A stretch of 37,471 nucleotides of DNA from Nocardioides sp. (GCA_025965125.1 JAOPXM010000162.1:1-37471), one strand, 5' to 3'; positions 1-7,674 are shown, numbered from the stretch's first letter. A program made the numbers and translations. Notes: a model not told the origin generated them from the sequence alone.

Positions 1-181
1 CCCCGGACCACCGGGCCAAACCAGACCCGAGAACCTCGCCCCCCTGTGCCGACGACACCACCGCTGCAAAACCGCCGGTAGGTGGCGATACGTCCGCAAC
101 CGCGACGGCACCTACACCTGGACCTCACCCCACCGACACCGCTACCACGTCACCCCGACCGGGACCATCGAGCTCCACTGA
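1..181 (+). CDS. HNH endonuclease, 13E12/DUF222 type, C-terminal fragment
   Basis: Only the last 59 codons are in the window (frame starts at base 2, stop TGA 179-181). The peptide contains LAPLCRRHHRCKT followed by W..VRN.DGTY.WTSP.RH.Y, which is the usual end of the HNH nuclease domain in DUF222/13E12-repeat proteins of actinobacteria. The C..HH..K part would hold the last metal-binding histidine of the HNH motif; the rest lies upstream of the window. These genes occur in many copies in Nocardioides-type genomes and their role is not well defined. Tail composition matches the neighbourhood. Confidence 0.8.
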   Translation, partial: PGPPGQTRPENLAPLCRRHHRCKTAGRWRYVRNRDGTYTWTSPHRHRYHVTPTGTIELH

Positions 182-188
182 GCTACGC

Positions 189-212
189 CCCGGGCAGTCG
201 CCCTCGCCCGGG
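189..212 (+). terminator. GC-rich hairpin after HNH gene
   Basis: CCCGGGC (189-195) pairs perfectly with GCCCGGG (206-212) around a 10-nt loop, 8 bases after the HNH stop codon. There is no T-tract, as is common for actinobacterial terminators, so the role is inferred from position. Confidence 0.4.
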
Positions 213-266
213 ACCCCGGATTTCGCTTCGCCTCGCCGGTTGAGTAGCATCTCCCGAGTTGTTCGA

Positions 267-343
<77 letters not shown>

Positions 344-415
344 AAGGTTGGCCGGGATTCCCTGGGGGACCCGGATCGCGGGCCTGGGTGCCGCACCGCA
401 GGGTGGAACTTCAGG

Positions 416-1015
416 TCATTCCTCGCCGGTTGACATCTGTCGCGGTTTCGCCCGGACGTGCATGCGCTCGCCCTGCCGACCGAACAGGCTGAGGATCTCC
501 GCGGGTTGTTCGCCCGTGCTTCCGAACCAGTGCGGCACCCTCGTGTCGAACTCGACCACCTCACCCGCACCGAGAACGAGGTCGTGGTCGCCGAGAACCA
601 GACGCATCCGGCCGGAGAGGACGTACAGCCACTCGTAGCCCTCATGTGTCCGGGGCTCCGGCCGGTTCTTCGACGCCGGGATGACGATCTTCCATGCCTG
701 GAGACCGCCGGGTTGTCGGGTCAAGGGCAGCACCGTGCGCCCGTTCACCCGCCGAGGTTTGAGTCGGATCCTCGGGTCGCCGACCTCGGGCGCTCCGACG
801 AGGTCGTCCAACGGGACCTGGTAGGCCTGAGCCAGCGGAAGCAACAGCTCCAAGCTGGGCCGGCGCTGCCCGTTCTCCAGGCGCGACAGGGTGCTCTTGG
901 AGATGCCGGTCGACTCGGAGAGGCCGGCCAGCGTGACGCCGCGCTGGGAACGCAACCGCTTCAGCCGCGGGCCGACCAGGTCGAGGGCGGCGGCGATCGG
1001 TGTCGGGGCTTGCAT
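416..1015 (-). CDS. XRE-family regulator with C-terminal cupin domain
   Basis: A 199-residue DNA-binding regulator. Residues about 16-70 form an XRE helix-turn-helix (VTLAGLSESTGISKSTLSRLENG is the typical recognition segment), and about 105-180 form a small-molecule-binding cupin beta-barrel (HEGYEWLYVLSGRMRL, then a VVEFDTRVPHWF metal/ligand loop). Such MerR-like-architecture XRE-cupin proteins usually control the gene divergent from them. I place the start at ATG 1015, because an upstream ATG at 1063 would read through the inverted repeat 1045-1062. That repeat carries a TTGCCA -35 that lies 17 nt from TTGACT and then 6 nt from ATG 1015. Likely autoregulator and regulator of the flavoprotein at 1093. 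The ligand is unknown. Confidence 0.85.
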   Translation of the reverse strand: MQAPTPIAAALDLVGPRLKRLRSQRGVTLAGLSESTGISKSTLSRLENGQRRPSLELLLPLAQAYQVPLDDLVGAPEVGDPRIRLKPRRVNGRTVLPLTRQPGGLQAWKIVIPASKNRPEPRTHEGYEWLYVLSGRMRLVLGDHDLVLGAGEVVEFDTRVPHWFGSTGEQPAEILSLFGRQGERMHVRAKPRQMSTGEE

Positions 1016-1044
1016 GCCCCGAGTCAACGTCGAAATCCCACTAT

Positions 1045-1062
1045 TGGCAACAAGAGTTGTCA
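1045..1062. promoter_or_regulatory. Candidate operator between divergent XRE-cupin and flavoprotein genes
   Basis: Inverted repeat TGGCAAC-aaga-GTTGTCA, 6 of 7 pairs complementary. Its right arm contains the flavoprotein -35 hexamer and its left arm the regulator -35, so one bound dimer could control both promoters. Assignment to the XRE-cupin protein is by position only. Confidence 0.55.
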
Positions 1063-1085
1063 CCAGAGTCGGACGGACGCAGTCT
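1057..1085 (+). promoter_or_regulatory. Promoter of flavoprotein gene, leaderless
   Basis: TTGTCA (1057-1062), a 17-nt spacer and CAGTCT (1080-1085), then 7 nt to ATG 1093. No ribosome binding site is present, which fits a leaderless transcript starting at the ATG. Confidence 0.5.
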
Positions 1086-1092
1086 GGTCTGC

Positions 1093-2022
1093 ATGAGCGA
1101 ATACGACGTGGTGGTGGTCGGCGGCGGTGCCGCTGGCCTCTCGGCGGCCCTGGTGTTGTCCAGGGCCCGGCGGCAGGTGGCGGTGGTCGACGCGGGGAAA
1201 CCCCGCAACGCCCCGGCCGCGCACCTGCAGGGCTTCCTCTCCCGTGACGGGATGCCCCCGCGAGATCTCCTGGCCGTCGGCCGCGACGAGGTGACCGGAT
1301 ACGGCGGCGAGCTGATCAGCGACAAGGTCACCAAGGTGGTGCGTGCCTCCGGAACGGGATTCGAGCTGCTGCTCGAGAGCGGCCGCCTGCTGTCAGCGCG
1401 CCGACTGCTGGTTGCGGCCGGTCTTCGCGACGAGCTGCCCGACATCTCGGGAGTCAGGGAGCGATGGGGGCGCGACGTGCTGCACTGTCCCTACTGTCAC
1501 GGCTACGAGGTGCGCGACCAGCCGCTCGGGATCCTGGGCGGGTCACCTGACTCGGTCCAACACGCCCTGCTGGTCCGACAGTGGTCGTCCGATGTCGTGT
1601 TCTTCCCGCACACCACCCAGCTCACCGCGGATCAGCGCCAACAGCTTGTGGCGCGAGCGATCGGCGTCGTCGAGGGCAGCGTGCGCCGGATCATCGTGGA
1701 GGACGACCAGGTCTGTGGTGTAGAGATGGCTGACGGCAGGACAGTGCCGCGCGCGGCGATGTTCGTCCGGCCACGGTTCGTGCCGAACGGCGACCTCCTC
1801 GTCGGCCTGGGCTGCGCTCTGGACGACGACGGCTGGCCGGTCGCAGATGCCGCGGGCCGCACCAGCGTCACGGGGGTCTGGGTGGCCGGCAACACAGCCA
1901 ACCCGCGCGGTCAGGTGATCACGGCTGCCGGTGAGGGATCGGCGGCTGCGATCGCACTCAACGCAGATCTCGTGGACGAGGACGTCCAGCAAGACGTCGG
2001 GCGCTACCTCCTCGGCTACTGA
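1093..2022 (+). CDS. NAD(P)/FAD-dependent oxidoreductase, thioredoxin-reductase-like
   Basis: A 309-residue two-dinucleotide-domain flavoprotein of the thioredoxin reductase family. The N-terminal FAD motif is VVVGGGAAGLSAAL (residues 7-20). A redox CPYC pair (C132, C135) is followed by HGYE, the arrangement seen in TrxR-like disulfide reductases. The NADPH domain begins near LGILGGS (about 145), and the terminal FAD motif is GVWVAGNTAN (about 268-277). It could reduce a small disulfide, a thioredoxin-like partner or act as a dithiol oxidase; no partner thioredoxin lies nearby. I chose ATG 1093 over the in-frame ATG at 1000 because the latter would lie inside the regulator gene and the family starts a few residues before the FAD motif. 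It is followed 32 nt later by a membrane-protein gene. Confidence 0.88.
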   Translation: MSEYDVVVVGGGAAGLSAALVLSRARRQVAVVDAGKPRNAPAAHLQGFLSRDGMPPRDLLAVGRDEVTGYGGELISDKVTKVVRASGTGFELLLESGRLLSARRLLVAAGLRDELPDISGVRERWGRDVLHCPYCHGYEVRDQPLGILGGSPDSVQHALLVRQWSSDVVFFPHTTQLTADQRQQLVARAIGVVEGSVRRIIVEDDQVCGVEMADGRTVPRAAMFVRPRFVPNGDLLVGLGCALDDDGWPVADAAGRTSVTGVWVAGNTANPRGQVITAAGEGSAAAIALNADLVDEDVQQDVGRYLLGY

Positions 2023-2054
2023 CCACAACCCACCAGCTCGGAAGGAGCTCAACC

Positions 2055-2315
2055 ATGCCCAACGACTCGATGATCCAGAAGCCCGCTCCGGTAGGACCCC
2101 CGTCGAAGCATCAGCTGGCGCTGATGATCTGGGTCGCGGTCTTCCCCACCCTCGCTGTCCTGAACCTGACGCTGGGCGGCCGGCTCAGCGGACAGCCGAC
2201 GCTCCTGCGGACGTTCATCCTCGCCACCATTGCCGTGCCGATCGTGATCTACGGCCTGATGCCGCAGCTGCATCGCCTTCGCAGGCTGCTGATCGCGCAT
2301 CTGGCCGGCTCGTGA
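2055..2315 (+). CDS. Small two-helix membrane protein, like the tail of COG3224 ABM-family proteins
   Basis: 86 residues with two hydrophobic spans: about 21-41 (LALMIWVAVFPTLAVLNLTL) and about 52-70 (TFILATIAVPIVIYGLMPQL). The pattern P-hydrophobic-span-LR-hydrophobic-span-Y.LMP.L strongly resembles the membrane hairpin at the C-terminus of COG3224 antibiotic biosynthesis monooxygenase (ABM) superfamily proteins, but no ABM domain is encoded here. A strong ribosome binding site (GGAAGGAG, 2040-2047) precedes the ATG. It lies 32 nt behind the flavoprotein and is probably in the same operon. Function unknown; it could anchor or partner the flavoprotein. Confidence 0.8.
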   Translation: MPNDSMIQKPAPVGPPSKHQLALMIWVAVFPTLAVLNLTLGGRLSGQPTLLRTFILATIAVPIVIYGLMPQLHRLRRLLIAHLAGS

Positions 2316-2467
2316 ACCGACCCGGCACGAAGCAGTTACGAACAGTCGGGCCGATCGGGTATCACCGCCGGCTCGGTCGATTCCTCGAGATCGTGGCGCT
2401 TCCGCCCCGGAGGCGCCGGCCCTACGCTGCCAAACAGTGTGGGGACCTCATTGGGAAAGGCACGAAC

Positions 2468-2860
2468 ATGCGAGCAATTCTTGCGGCGGCCTCGGCCGTG
2501 GCGCTGGGCACCGTGATCGGCGCGACCGGAGTGACCGCGCACGCGCAGCAGCCTCAGTTGAAGACCGACGTGACGGTCACCATCAAGGCCGAGGGCACCG
2601 ACCTGTCCGGTCAGGTCAAGACCGCCAATGCGGCCTGCGCCGTCGACCGCACCGTCTGGGTCTGGAAGCAGGTCGGCACCCGCGGGGGCGGTGACGACAA
2701 GAAGATGTACTCCGACACCGTGGGTCAGCAAGGCACGAAGTACACCTGGTCGACGGGCAACACCGGGAAGCAGGGCTTCTTCTACGCCAAGATCGGCGGC
2801 ACGCTGAACTGCAAGGCCGACACCAGCCCGACGGTCCACGCCGTCCGCCCCCCGAACTGA
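2468..2860 (+). CDS. Small secreted protein of unknown function
   Basis: 130 residues. The N-terminus is a Sec signal peptide (MRAILAAASAVALGTVIGA, cleavage expected after AHA at about residue 28). The mature part is hydrophilic, probably all-beta, with repeated T/V strands, and has two cysteines (about residues 55 and 116) that could form one disulfide. Its ATG follows GGGAAAGG at a good ribosome-binding distance. The family is not recognised. It stands alone, with a 150-base gap upstream and a hairpin downstream. Confidence 0.75.
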   Translation: MRAILAAASAVALGTVIGATGVTAHAQQPQLKTDVTVTIKAEGTDLSGQVKTANAACAVDRTVWVWKQVGTRGGGDDKKMYSDTVGQQGTKYTWSTGNTGKQGFFYAKIGGTLNCKADTSPTVHAVRPPN

Positions 2861-2878
2861 CGCTCAGCCGCAGTGGTC

Positions 2879-2908
2879 GCCCGCCCGCGTCTGAGGAGCG
2901 GGCAGGGC
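2879..2908 (+). terminator. Hairpin after secreted-protein gene
   Basis: GCCCGCCCGC (2879-2888) pairs with GCGGGC (2898-2903) and, after one bulged A, GGGC (2905-2908). It lies 18 nt after the stop codon and has no T-tract. Confidence 0.5.
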
Positions 2909-2940
2909 GATCACGCGTGCCCCTGGTCGGCTAACGTTTC

Positions 2941-2954
2941 TAGAACGTGTTCCA
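2941..2954. promoter_or_regulatory. KstR-type operator upstream of FadD19-like gene
   Basis: TAGAACGTGTTCCA fits the mycobacterial KstR operator form TNNAACNNGTTNNA at every fixed position. It ends 18 nt before the start codon, where a bound repressor would block transcription. The KstR motif is established for cholesterol and lipid catabolism genes; binding at this site is inferred. Confidence 0.6.
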
Positions 2955-2972
2955 CCTCGTCTCTGGAGCGTC

Positions 2973-4634
2973 ATGACATCCGATCACCCCGGCTTCAACC
3001 TCTCGACAGTCTTCGACACGGTCGCCCGAGCGGTCCCGGAGCAGGAGGTCCTGGTCTGGCGCGAGCGTCGGCTGACGTACGGCGTGATGAACGCCCGCAT
3101 CGACGGCATCGCACAGTTCCTGGTGACCGAGGGCCTCGGCTGTCACACCGAGCGCGACCAGCTCGCCGGGCACGAGTCTGGCCAGGACCACCTCGGGATC
3201 TACCTGCGGAACGGCAATGAGTACCTCGAGGCGATGGTGGGCGGCTACCGCGCCCGCGTCGCCGCCTTCAACGTGAACTACCGCTACGTCGAGGAGGAGC
3301 TCCTCCATCTGCTCGCCGATGCGGGCACGAAGGCGCTCGTCTACCACGCGGAGTTCGCCCCCCGGGTCGCCGCGATCCGAGACCGGCTGCCCGACCTGCG
3401 GGTGCTGGTCCAGGTCGCCGACGAGTCCGGCCACGAGCTGCTTCCCGGCGCCGTGGACTACGACGAAGTGGTGGCCACACCGCCCCCGGCGGGCGGGATG
3501 CCGACCCCATTGGCTGACGACCTGTTCATCCTCTACACCGGCGGGACGACCGGCATGCCCAAGGGCGTGCTGTGGCGTCACGACGACATCTACGTGTCGT
3601 CGATGGGTGGGACGCCGTTCGGTACGACGGAGCCGTTCACGTCGTACGACGCCATCGCGCAGGCTGCCGTGGACGCCAACGGCGGCATGACATTGCTGAT
3701 GATCCCGCCGTTCATGCACGGCGCCGCGCAGTGGTCGACGTTCTACATGATCACCAACGGCGGAAAGATCGTGATCCCCGACAACGTGCAGCGTTTCGAC
3801 CCCGTGGACGCCCTCACGGTCGCGGTGCGCGAGAAGGTCGTGAGCATCCCGGTCGTCGGCGACGCAGTGGCCCGGCCGCTGCTCGACGAGATCGTGCGCG
3901 GAAACTACGACCTGTCCGGCCTCGCGGCGATCAACAACGGCAGCGCACCGTTGACGCCCGGCGTGCGTGCGCAGCTGCTCGAGGCGCTGCCGCACATCCT
4001 GGTGATGGACGCCGCGGGGGCATCGGAGACCGGTCTGCAGATGAGCTCGCTGTCCCTCAAGGGGATGGAGGCAGACGCGGCGACCTTCACCCCGGTGGAC
4101 GCGACGACCGTGGTCGACGACCTGTTCACCAGGGCGCTCGAGCCGGGGGAAGGCGGCGGCTGGCTGGCGCAACGCGGCCGCGTGCCCCTCGGCTATCTCG
4201 GCGACCCGGAAAAGACCGATCGGACGTTCCCGGTCATCGACGGCGTGCGCTACTCGATCCCCGGGGACCGGGCCGACATCCTCGACGACGGCCGGATCAC
4301 GCTGCTGGGTCGCGACAGCGTCACGATCAATGCGGGTGGCGAGAAGATCTTCGTCGAGGAGGTCGAACGCGCCCTGGCCGCGCACCCCGACGTACGCGAT
4401 GTCGTGGTGGTCGGCCGGCCGTCGGAGCGCTGGGGGAGTGAGGCGGTCGCCCTGGTCCAGCTCGAGGAGGGCGCCACCGTCTCCGACGAAGATCTCCTGG
4501 CCGAGTGCGGCAGGCACGTGGCCCGCTACAAGGTCCCGAAGGCGATCATCCGGACGGACCTCGTGGAGCGCTCGCCCTCGGGCAAGGCCGACTACCGCTG
4601 GGCCAAGAAGCAGGCGACCGAACCGGCGTCCTAG
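2973..4634 (+). CDS. Acyl-CoA synthetase, FadD19-like
   Basis: A 553-residue ANL-superfamily ligase that would activate a carboxylic acid with ATP and CoA. Phosphate loop YTGGTTGMPKGV is at residues 188-199, followed by WRHDDIY, a segment typical of the FadD19 group. The adenylation motif region is RYSIPGDRADILDDGRITLLGR, followed by the hinge and INAGGEKIFVEEVE. Catalytic lysine is K538 in SPSGKADYRW. FadD19 of mycobacteria activates the sterol C26 side chain, and both the WRHDDIY/NVNYRYV features and the KstR-like site point to sterol or branched-lipid use; the exact substrate is not determined. Residues about 56-74 (CHTERDQLAGHESGQDHL) look like an insertion compared with FadD19. The ATG follows CTGGAG. 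Apparently a single-gene unit. Confidence 0.88.
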   Translation: MTSDHPGFNLSTVFDTVARAVPEQEVLVWRERRLTYGVMNARIDGIAQFLVTEGLGCHTERDQLAGHESGQDHLGIYLRNGNEYLEAMVGGYRARVAAFNVNYRYVEEELLHLLADAGTKALVYHAEFAPRVAAIRDRLPDLRVLVQVADESGHELLPGAVDYDEVVATPPPAGGMPTPLADDLFILYTGGTTGMPKGVLWRHDDIYVSSMGGTPFGTTEPFTSYDAIAQAAVDANGGMTLLMIPPFMHGAAQWSTFYMITNGGKIVIPDNVQRFDPVDALTVAVREKVVSIPVVGDAVARPLLDEIVRGNYDLSGLAAINNGSAPLTPGVRAQLLEALPHILVMDAAGASETGLQMSSLSLKGMEADAATFTPVDATTVVDDLFTRALEPGEGGGWLAQRGRVPLGYLGDPEKTDRTFPVIDGVRYSIPGDRADILDDGRITLLGRDSVTINAGGEKIFVEEVERALAAHPDVRDVVVVGRPSERWGSEAVALVQLEEGATVSDEDLLAECGRHVARYKVPKAIIRTDLVERSPSGKADYRWAKKQATEPAS

Positions 4635-4639
4635 CGGGT

Positions 4640-4690
4640 GCACGCGGAGCGGACACGAGCAGTTCACGGCTCGGACACCTGAGGCACGCC
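4640..4690 (+). promoter_or_regulatory. PHO-box-like array of five heptamers
   Basis: GCACGCG (4640), GGACACG (4651), GTTCACG (4662), GGACACC (4673) and GCACGCC (4684) start exactly 11 nt apart. The central copy is close to the Streptomyces PhoP direct-repeat unit GTTCACC, which also repeats every 11 nt. The last copy overlaps the expected -35 position of the promoter at 4711. Confidence 0.6.
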
Positions 4691-4710
4691 TGCCGACCAC
4701 CTGTGGTTCC

Positions 4711-4716
4711 TAGGTT
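4711..4716 (+). promoter_or_regulatory. Candidate -10 box of phoX
   Basis: TAGGTT, 20 nt downstream of the last PHO-like repeat, so the -35 position (about 4688-4693) lies over that repeat, as expected for an activated promoter with no good -35. The transcript would have a leader of about 40 nt with AAAGAG (4750-4755) as the ribosome binding site. Confidence 0.45.
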
Positions 4717-4763
4717 GCGGCCATCCCAGCCCCGCCGAGTCGCCAACAGAAAGAGCCTCGTCG

Positions 4764-6827
4764 ATGACCTTGACGCCCGTTCCGCAGGATCGCCCCACGC
4801 TGCCCCTCCAGCCCACGAACCGGCACGGCTCCCGTAGCCGGATGACGTGCCTCTTCCGATGTGGCAACGCCTGCGACCACCCTGAGCCGAACCCCACCAC
4901 GAACGATCACATCCAGGACGAGATCGCCAAGGCCGTCCAGCGGCGGTCCTTGCTCAAGGGGGCCGCGGTGGGGTCGGGCGCACTGGTGCTCGGCAGCCTG
5001 ACGGGCGGCCTCGCCGACCAGGCGGTGGCCTCGTCGGGCTCCGGCAAGCGAGACCTGGCGACGGCGGCCTTCACGCCGGTCCGGCCGAACAAGCGTGACG
5101 CCGTCACGACCGCCACGGGCTTCACCTACGACGTGATCATCCGCTGGGGTGACCCGGTCGTGGCGGGCGCGCCGACGTTCGACCCGTACGCCCAGACGGC
5201 CGAGGCCGCGCGGACCCAGTTCGGCTACAACAACGACTACGTCGGCGTGCTTCCCCTCAAGGGCAGCAAGGAGGCCCTGCTCGTGGTCAACCACGAGTAC
5301 ACCGACGAGAACCTGATGTTCCCGGCCAACACGTACACCCCTGCCGAGATCAAAACCGCCGCCATGGCGAACTACGGCGTCTCGGTCGTCCAGATCAAGC
5401 CCGGTCTCGTGCCCGGATCATGGCGGCAGGTCAAGCCGTCGAGCAAGACGACGTACAACCGCCGCATCCACCTGGAGACAACGTTCGCGTTCGACGGACC
5501 GGCAGCCGGCGATGACCGGCTCAAGACGACGGCCGACCCTGCGGGGATCCAGGTCAAGGGCACCCTCAACAACTGTGCGGGCGGCACCACCCCGTGGGGC
5601 ACGGTCCTGTCCGGTGAGGAGAACTTCAACTCCTACTTCGACAAGTCGGGCGCACTCGACCCGCGCTACACCGCCGAGTACCAGCGATACGGCATCACCG
5701 GGTCGGGCAAGGGCTGGATGGAGGTCGACCCGCGGTTCGACCTGACCGTCGAGCCGCACGAGCCGCACCGGTTCGGGTGGATCGTCGAGATCGACCCCAT
5801 GCAGCCGGGCTCGACGCCCCGCAAGCACACGATGCTCGGCCGGTTCAAGCACGAGGGCGCCAACATCAGCCTGACCAAGAACGGGCGGGCGGTCGCCTAC
5901 ATGGGCGACGACGAGCGGGGCGACTACATCTACAAGTTCGTCTCGGCCGCAAAGTTTGACGACCGCGGCACCAGCAAGGCCCGCGCCCACAACAAGACCC
6001 TGCTGACCAAGGGCACCCTGTACGCCGCGAAGTTCAGCGGTGACGGGTCCGAGGACGGTGTGTACGACGGCACGGGCGAGTGGATCCCGCTGTGCAACGA
6101 CACCCAGTCATTCGTCCCGGACATGTCGGTTGCGGACGTCTTGCTCTTCACGCGCCTCGCGGCCGACAAGATGTCGCCGACGAAGATGGACCGCCCCGAG
6201 GATGTCGAGCCCAACCCGGTCAACGGCAAGGTCTACGCCGCCCTCACGAACAACTCCAACCGCGGGACCGTCGCCATGCCCGTCGACGAGGCGAACCCGC
6301 TCGCGTCCTCGATGGTCCGTTCGGCGATCGGTGCACCCCTCACGTCGGCCTCCGGGAACCGCAACGGGTACGTCCTGGAGATCACCCCGGACTCCGGCAA
6401 CCACGGGAGCCGGACGTTCACCTGGGACCTGTTCCTGGTCTGCGGTGACCCCGCTGCGGCCGAGACCTACTTCGGGGGCTTCGCCAAGAGCGCAGTCAGT
6501 CCGATCAGCTGTCCCGACAACGTCACCTTCGACAGCGAGGGCAATCTGTGGATCGCCACGGACGGGAACGTCCTGGGCTCCAACGACGGCCTCTTCCGGG
6601 TGCCGACGTCGGGTCCCGACCGCGGCCAGGTCCTCCAGTTCGTGACCATGCCTCGGGGGGCCGAGACCTGCGGCCCCCTCATCGCCGACAGCAACCGCTC
6701 GCTGTTCTTCGCGGTCCAGCACCCCGGCGAGATCGACGGGGCGACGTTCGAGCAGCAGGCCAGCACCTGGCCGCACACCGACGACTTCCCGCGTCCGTCG
6801 GTCTGCGTCGCGTTCAAGGACCGCTGA
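4764..6827 (+). CDS. phoX: PhoX-family (DUF839) phosphatase, Tat-exported
   Basis: 687 residues, within the usual PhoX size range. PhoX enzymes release phosphate from organic phosphomonoesters outside the cell and use Ca and Fe rather than the Zn of PhoA. The protein has a twin-arginine signal (QRRSLLKG, R60-R61, then hydrophobic AAVGSGALVLGSLTGG). Family features in the body include GVLPLKGSKEALLVVNHEYT, GTVLSGEENFNSYF, FGWIVEIDP, GRFKHEGANI and YMGDDERGDYIYKF. The 59-residue leader before the twin arginines holds C29, C33, C37 and H39 (CLFRCGNACDH), a segment common in this family, so I keep the start at 4764. The PHO-like array upstream supports phosphate control. It converges with the SDR gene 10 nt away. 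Confidence 0.87.
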   Translation: MTLTPVPQDRPTLPLQPTNRHGSRSRMTCLFRCGNACDHPEPNPTTNDHIQDEIAKAVQRRSLLKGAAVGSGALVLGSLTGGLADQAVASSGSGKRDLATAAFTPVRPNKRDAVTTATGFTYDVIIRWGDPVVAGAPTFDPYAQTAEAARTQFGYNNDYVGVLPLKGSKEALLVVNHEYTDENLMFPANTYTPAEIKTAAMANYGVSVVQIKPGLVPGSWRQVKPSSKTTYNRRIHLETTFAFDGPAAGDDRLKTTADPAGIQVKGTLNNCAGGTTPWGTVLSGEENFNSYFDKSGALDPRYTAEYQRYGITGSGKGWMEVDPRFDLTVEPHEPHRFGWIVEIDPMQPGSTPRKHTMLGRFKHEGANISLTKNGRAVAYMGDDERGDYIYKFVSAAKFDDRGTSKARAHNKTLLTKGTLYAAKFSGDGSEDGVYDGTGEWIPLCNDTQSFVPDMSVADVLLFTRLAADKMSPTKMDRPEDVEPNPVNGKVYAALTNNSNRGTVAMPVDEANPLASSMVRSAIGAPLTSASGNRNGYVLEITPDSGNHGSRTFTWDLFLVCGDPAAAETYFGGFAKSAVSPISCPDNVTFDSEGNLWIATDGNVLGSNDGLFRVPTSGPDRGQVLQFVTMPRGAETCGPLIADSNRSLFFAVQHPGEIDGATFEQQASTWPHTDDFPRPSVCVAFKDR

Positions 6828-6837
6828 GCTCGGACCG

Positions 6838-7608
6838 TCAGGTGATCGTCATGCCGCCGTCCACCGGGAGCGTCTGACCGGTGATGTAGCCGGCCGCGTC
6901 GGAGGCCAGGAAGACCACCGTCGCGGCCAGCTCGGCCGGGTCGCCCTTGCGGCCCATCGGGTTGCGCTCGTTCTGCGACTCGATGTAGCCGGGTGGGTAC
7001 TGCTCGGTCATCTCGGAGGCGAAGAAGCCGGGTGCGATCGCGTTGACGCGAATGCCCTTGCGGCCGGTCCACTGCTGGGCGAGGTCGCGGGTCAGGCCGA
7101 TCAGGCCGGCCTTCGACGCGGCGTACGCCGCCTGGGGCAGGCCGGCGGTGGTGATGCCGAGCACCGAGGAGATGTTGATGATGCTCGATCCCGGCTTCAT
7201 GACCCGGCCGCAGGCCTGCGCCATCCAGTAGCAGCCGTTGAGGTTCACGTCGATGACGCCACGGAACTGCTCGGGGGTCTCGCGGGTGGCAGGCACCGCG
7301 GTGCCGATGCCGGCGTTGTTGACCAGGATGTCGACCTTGCCGAACTCCGCGATCGCGGCCTCGACGAGCGCCGTGCAGGAGTCGGGGTCCGCGACGTCGG
7401 TCGCGACGGCCAGGGCGCGGCGTCCGGCCGCCTCTACGAGCCTGGCGGTGTCCGCGAGGCGGTCGGCCCGTCTGGCGCCAAGGACCACGTCGGCGCCGGC
7501 CTCGGCCAGGCCTTGCGCGAACGCGACGCCCAACCCGCTGGAGGCGCCGGTGACGACGGCGACCCGGCCGTCGAGGCGGAAGAGATCGGGAACGGTGGTG
7601 TCGGCCAT
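6838..7608 (-). CDS. SDR-family oxidoreductase
   Basis: 256-residue classical short-chain dehydrogenase/reductase. Cofactor motif TGASSGLG follows GRVAVV near residue 20, NNAG ([10 protein letters not shown]) is present, the catalytic serine is in NISSVLG, and YAASKAG supplies the Tyr and Lys. The C-terminus has the usual [18 protein letters not shown]. An acidic or basic discriminator after strand 2 reads GARRADR, which suggests NADP preference. The substrate cannot be told. I start at ATG 7608 because TACGAT lies 6 nt upstream of it on the minus strand (leaderless); a longer reading frame upstream lacks SDR-like sequence. Confidence 0.9.
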   Translation of the reverse strand: MADTTVPDLFRLDGRVAVVTGASSGLGVAFAQGLAEAGADVVLGARRADRLADTARLVEAAGRRALAVATDVADPDSCTALVEAAIAEFGKVDILVNNAGIGTAVPATRETPEQFRGVIDVNLNGCYWMAQACGRVMKPGSSIINISSVLGITTAGLPQAAYAASKAGLIGLTRDLAQQWTGRKGIRVNAIAPGFFASEMTEQYPPGYIESQNERNPMGRKGDPAELAATVVFLASDAAGYITGQTLPVDGGMTIT

Positions 7609-7614
7609 CCCGCG

Positions 7615-7620
7615 ATCGTA
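7615..7620 (-). promoter_or_regulatory. -10 box of SDR gene (leaderless)
   Basis: TACGAT on the minus strand, 6 nt before ATG 7608; no ribosome binding site. Confidence 0.45.
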
Positions 7621-7674
7621 GGGGGCGACGCGGCAGCCGCACAGGTGGAGTTCCTCGGCGGCCCCGCCTGGCGC

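Noticed and set aside
2940-4700. Long open frame antisense to the FadD19-like gene
   Set aside because: Same GC-shadow effect; composition and lack of any recognisable domain argue against a gene. Similar antisense frames over lepA, fadD and the sensor kinase were dropped for the same reason.
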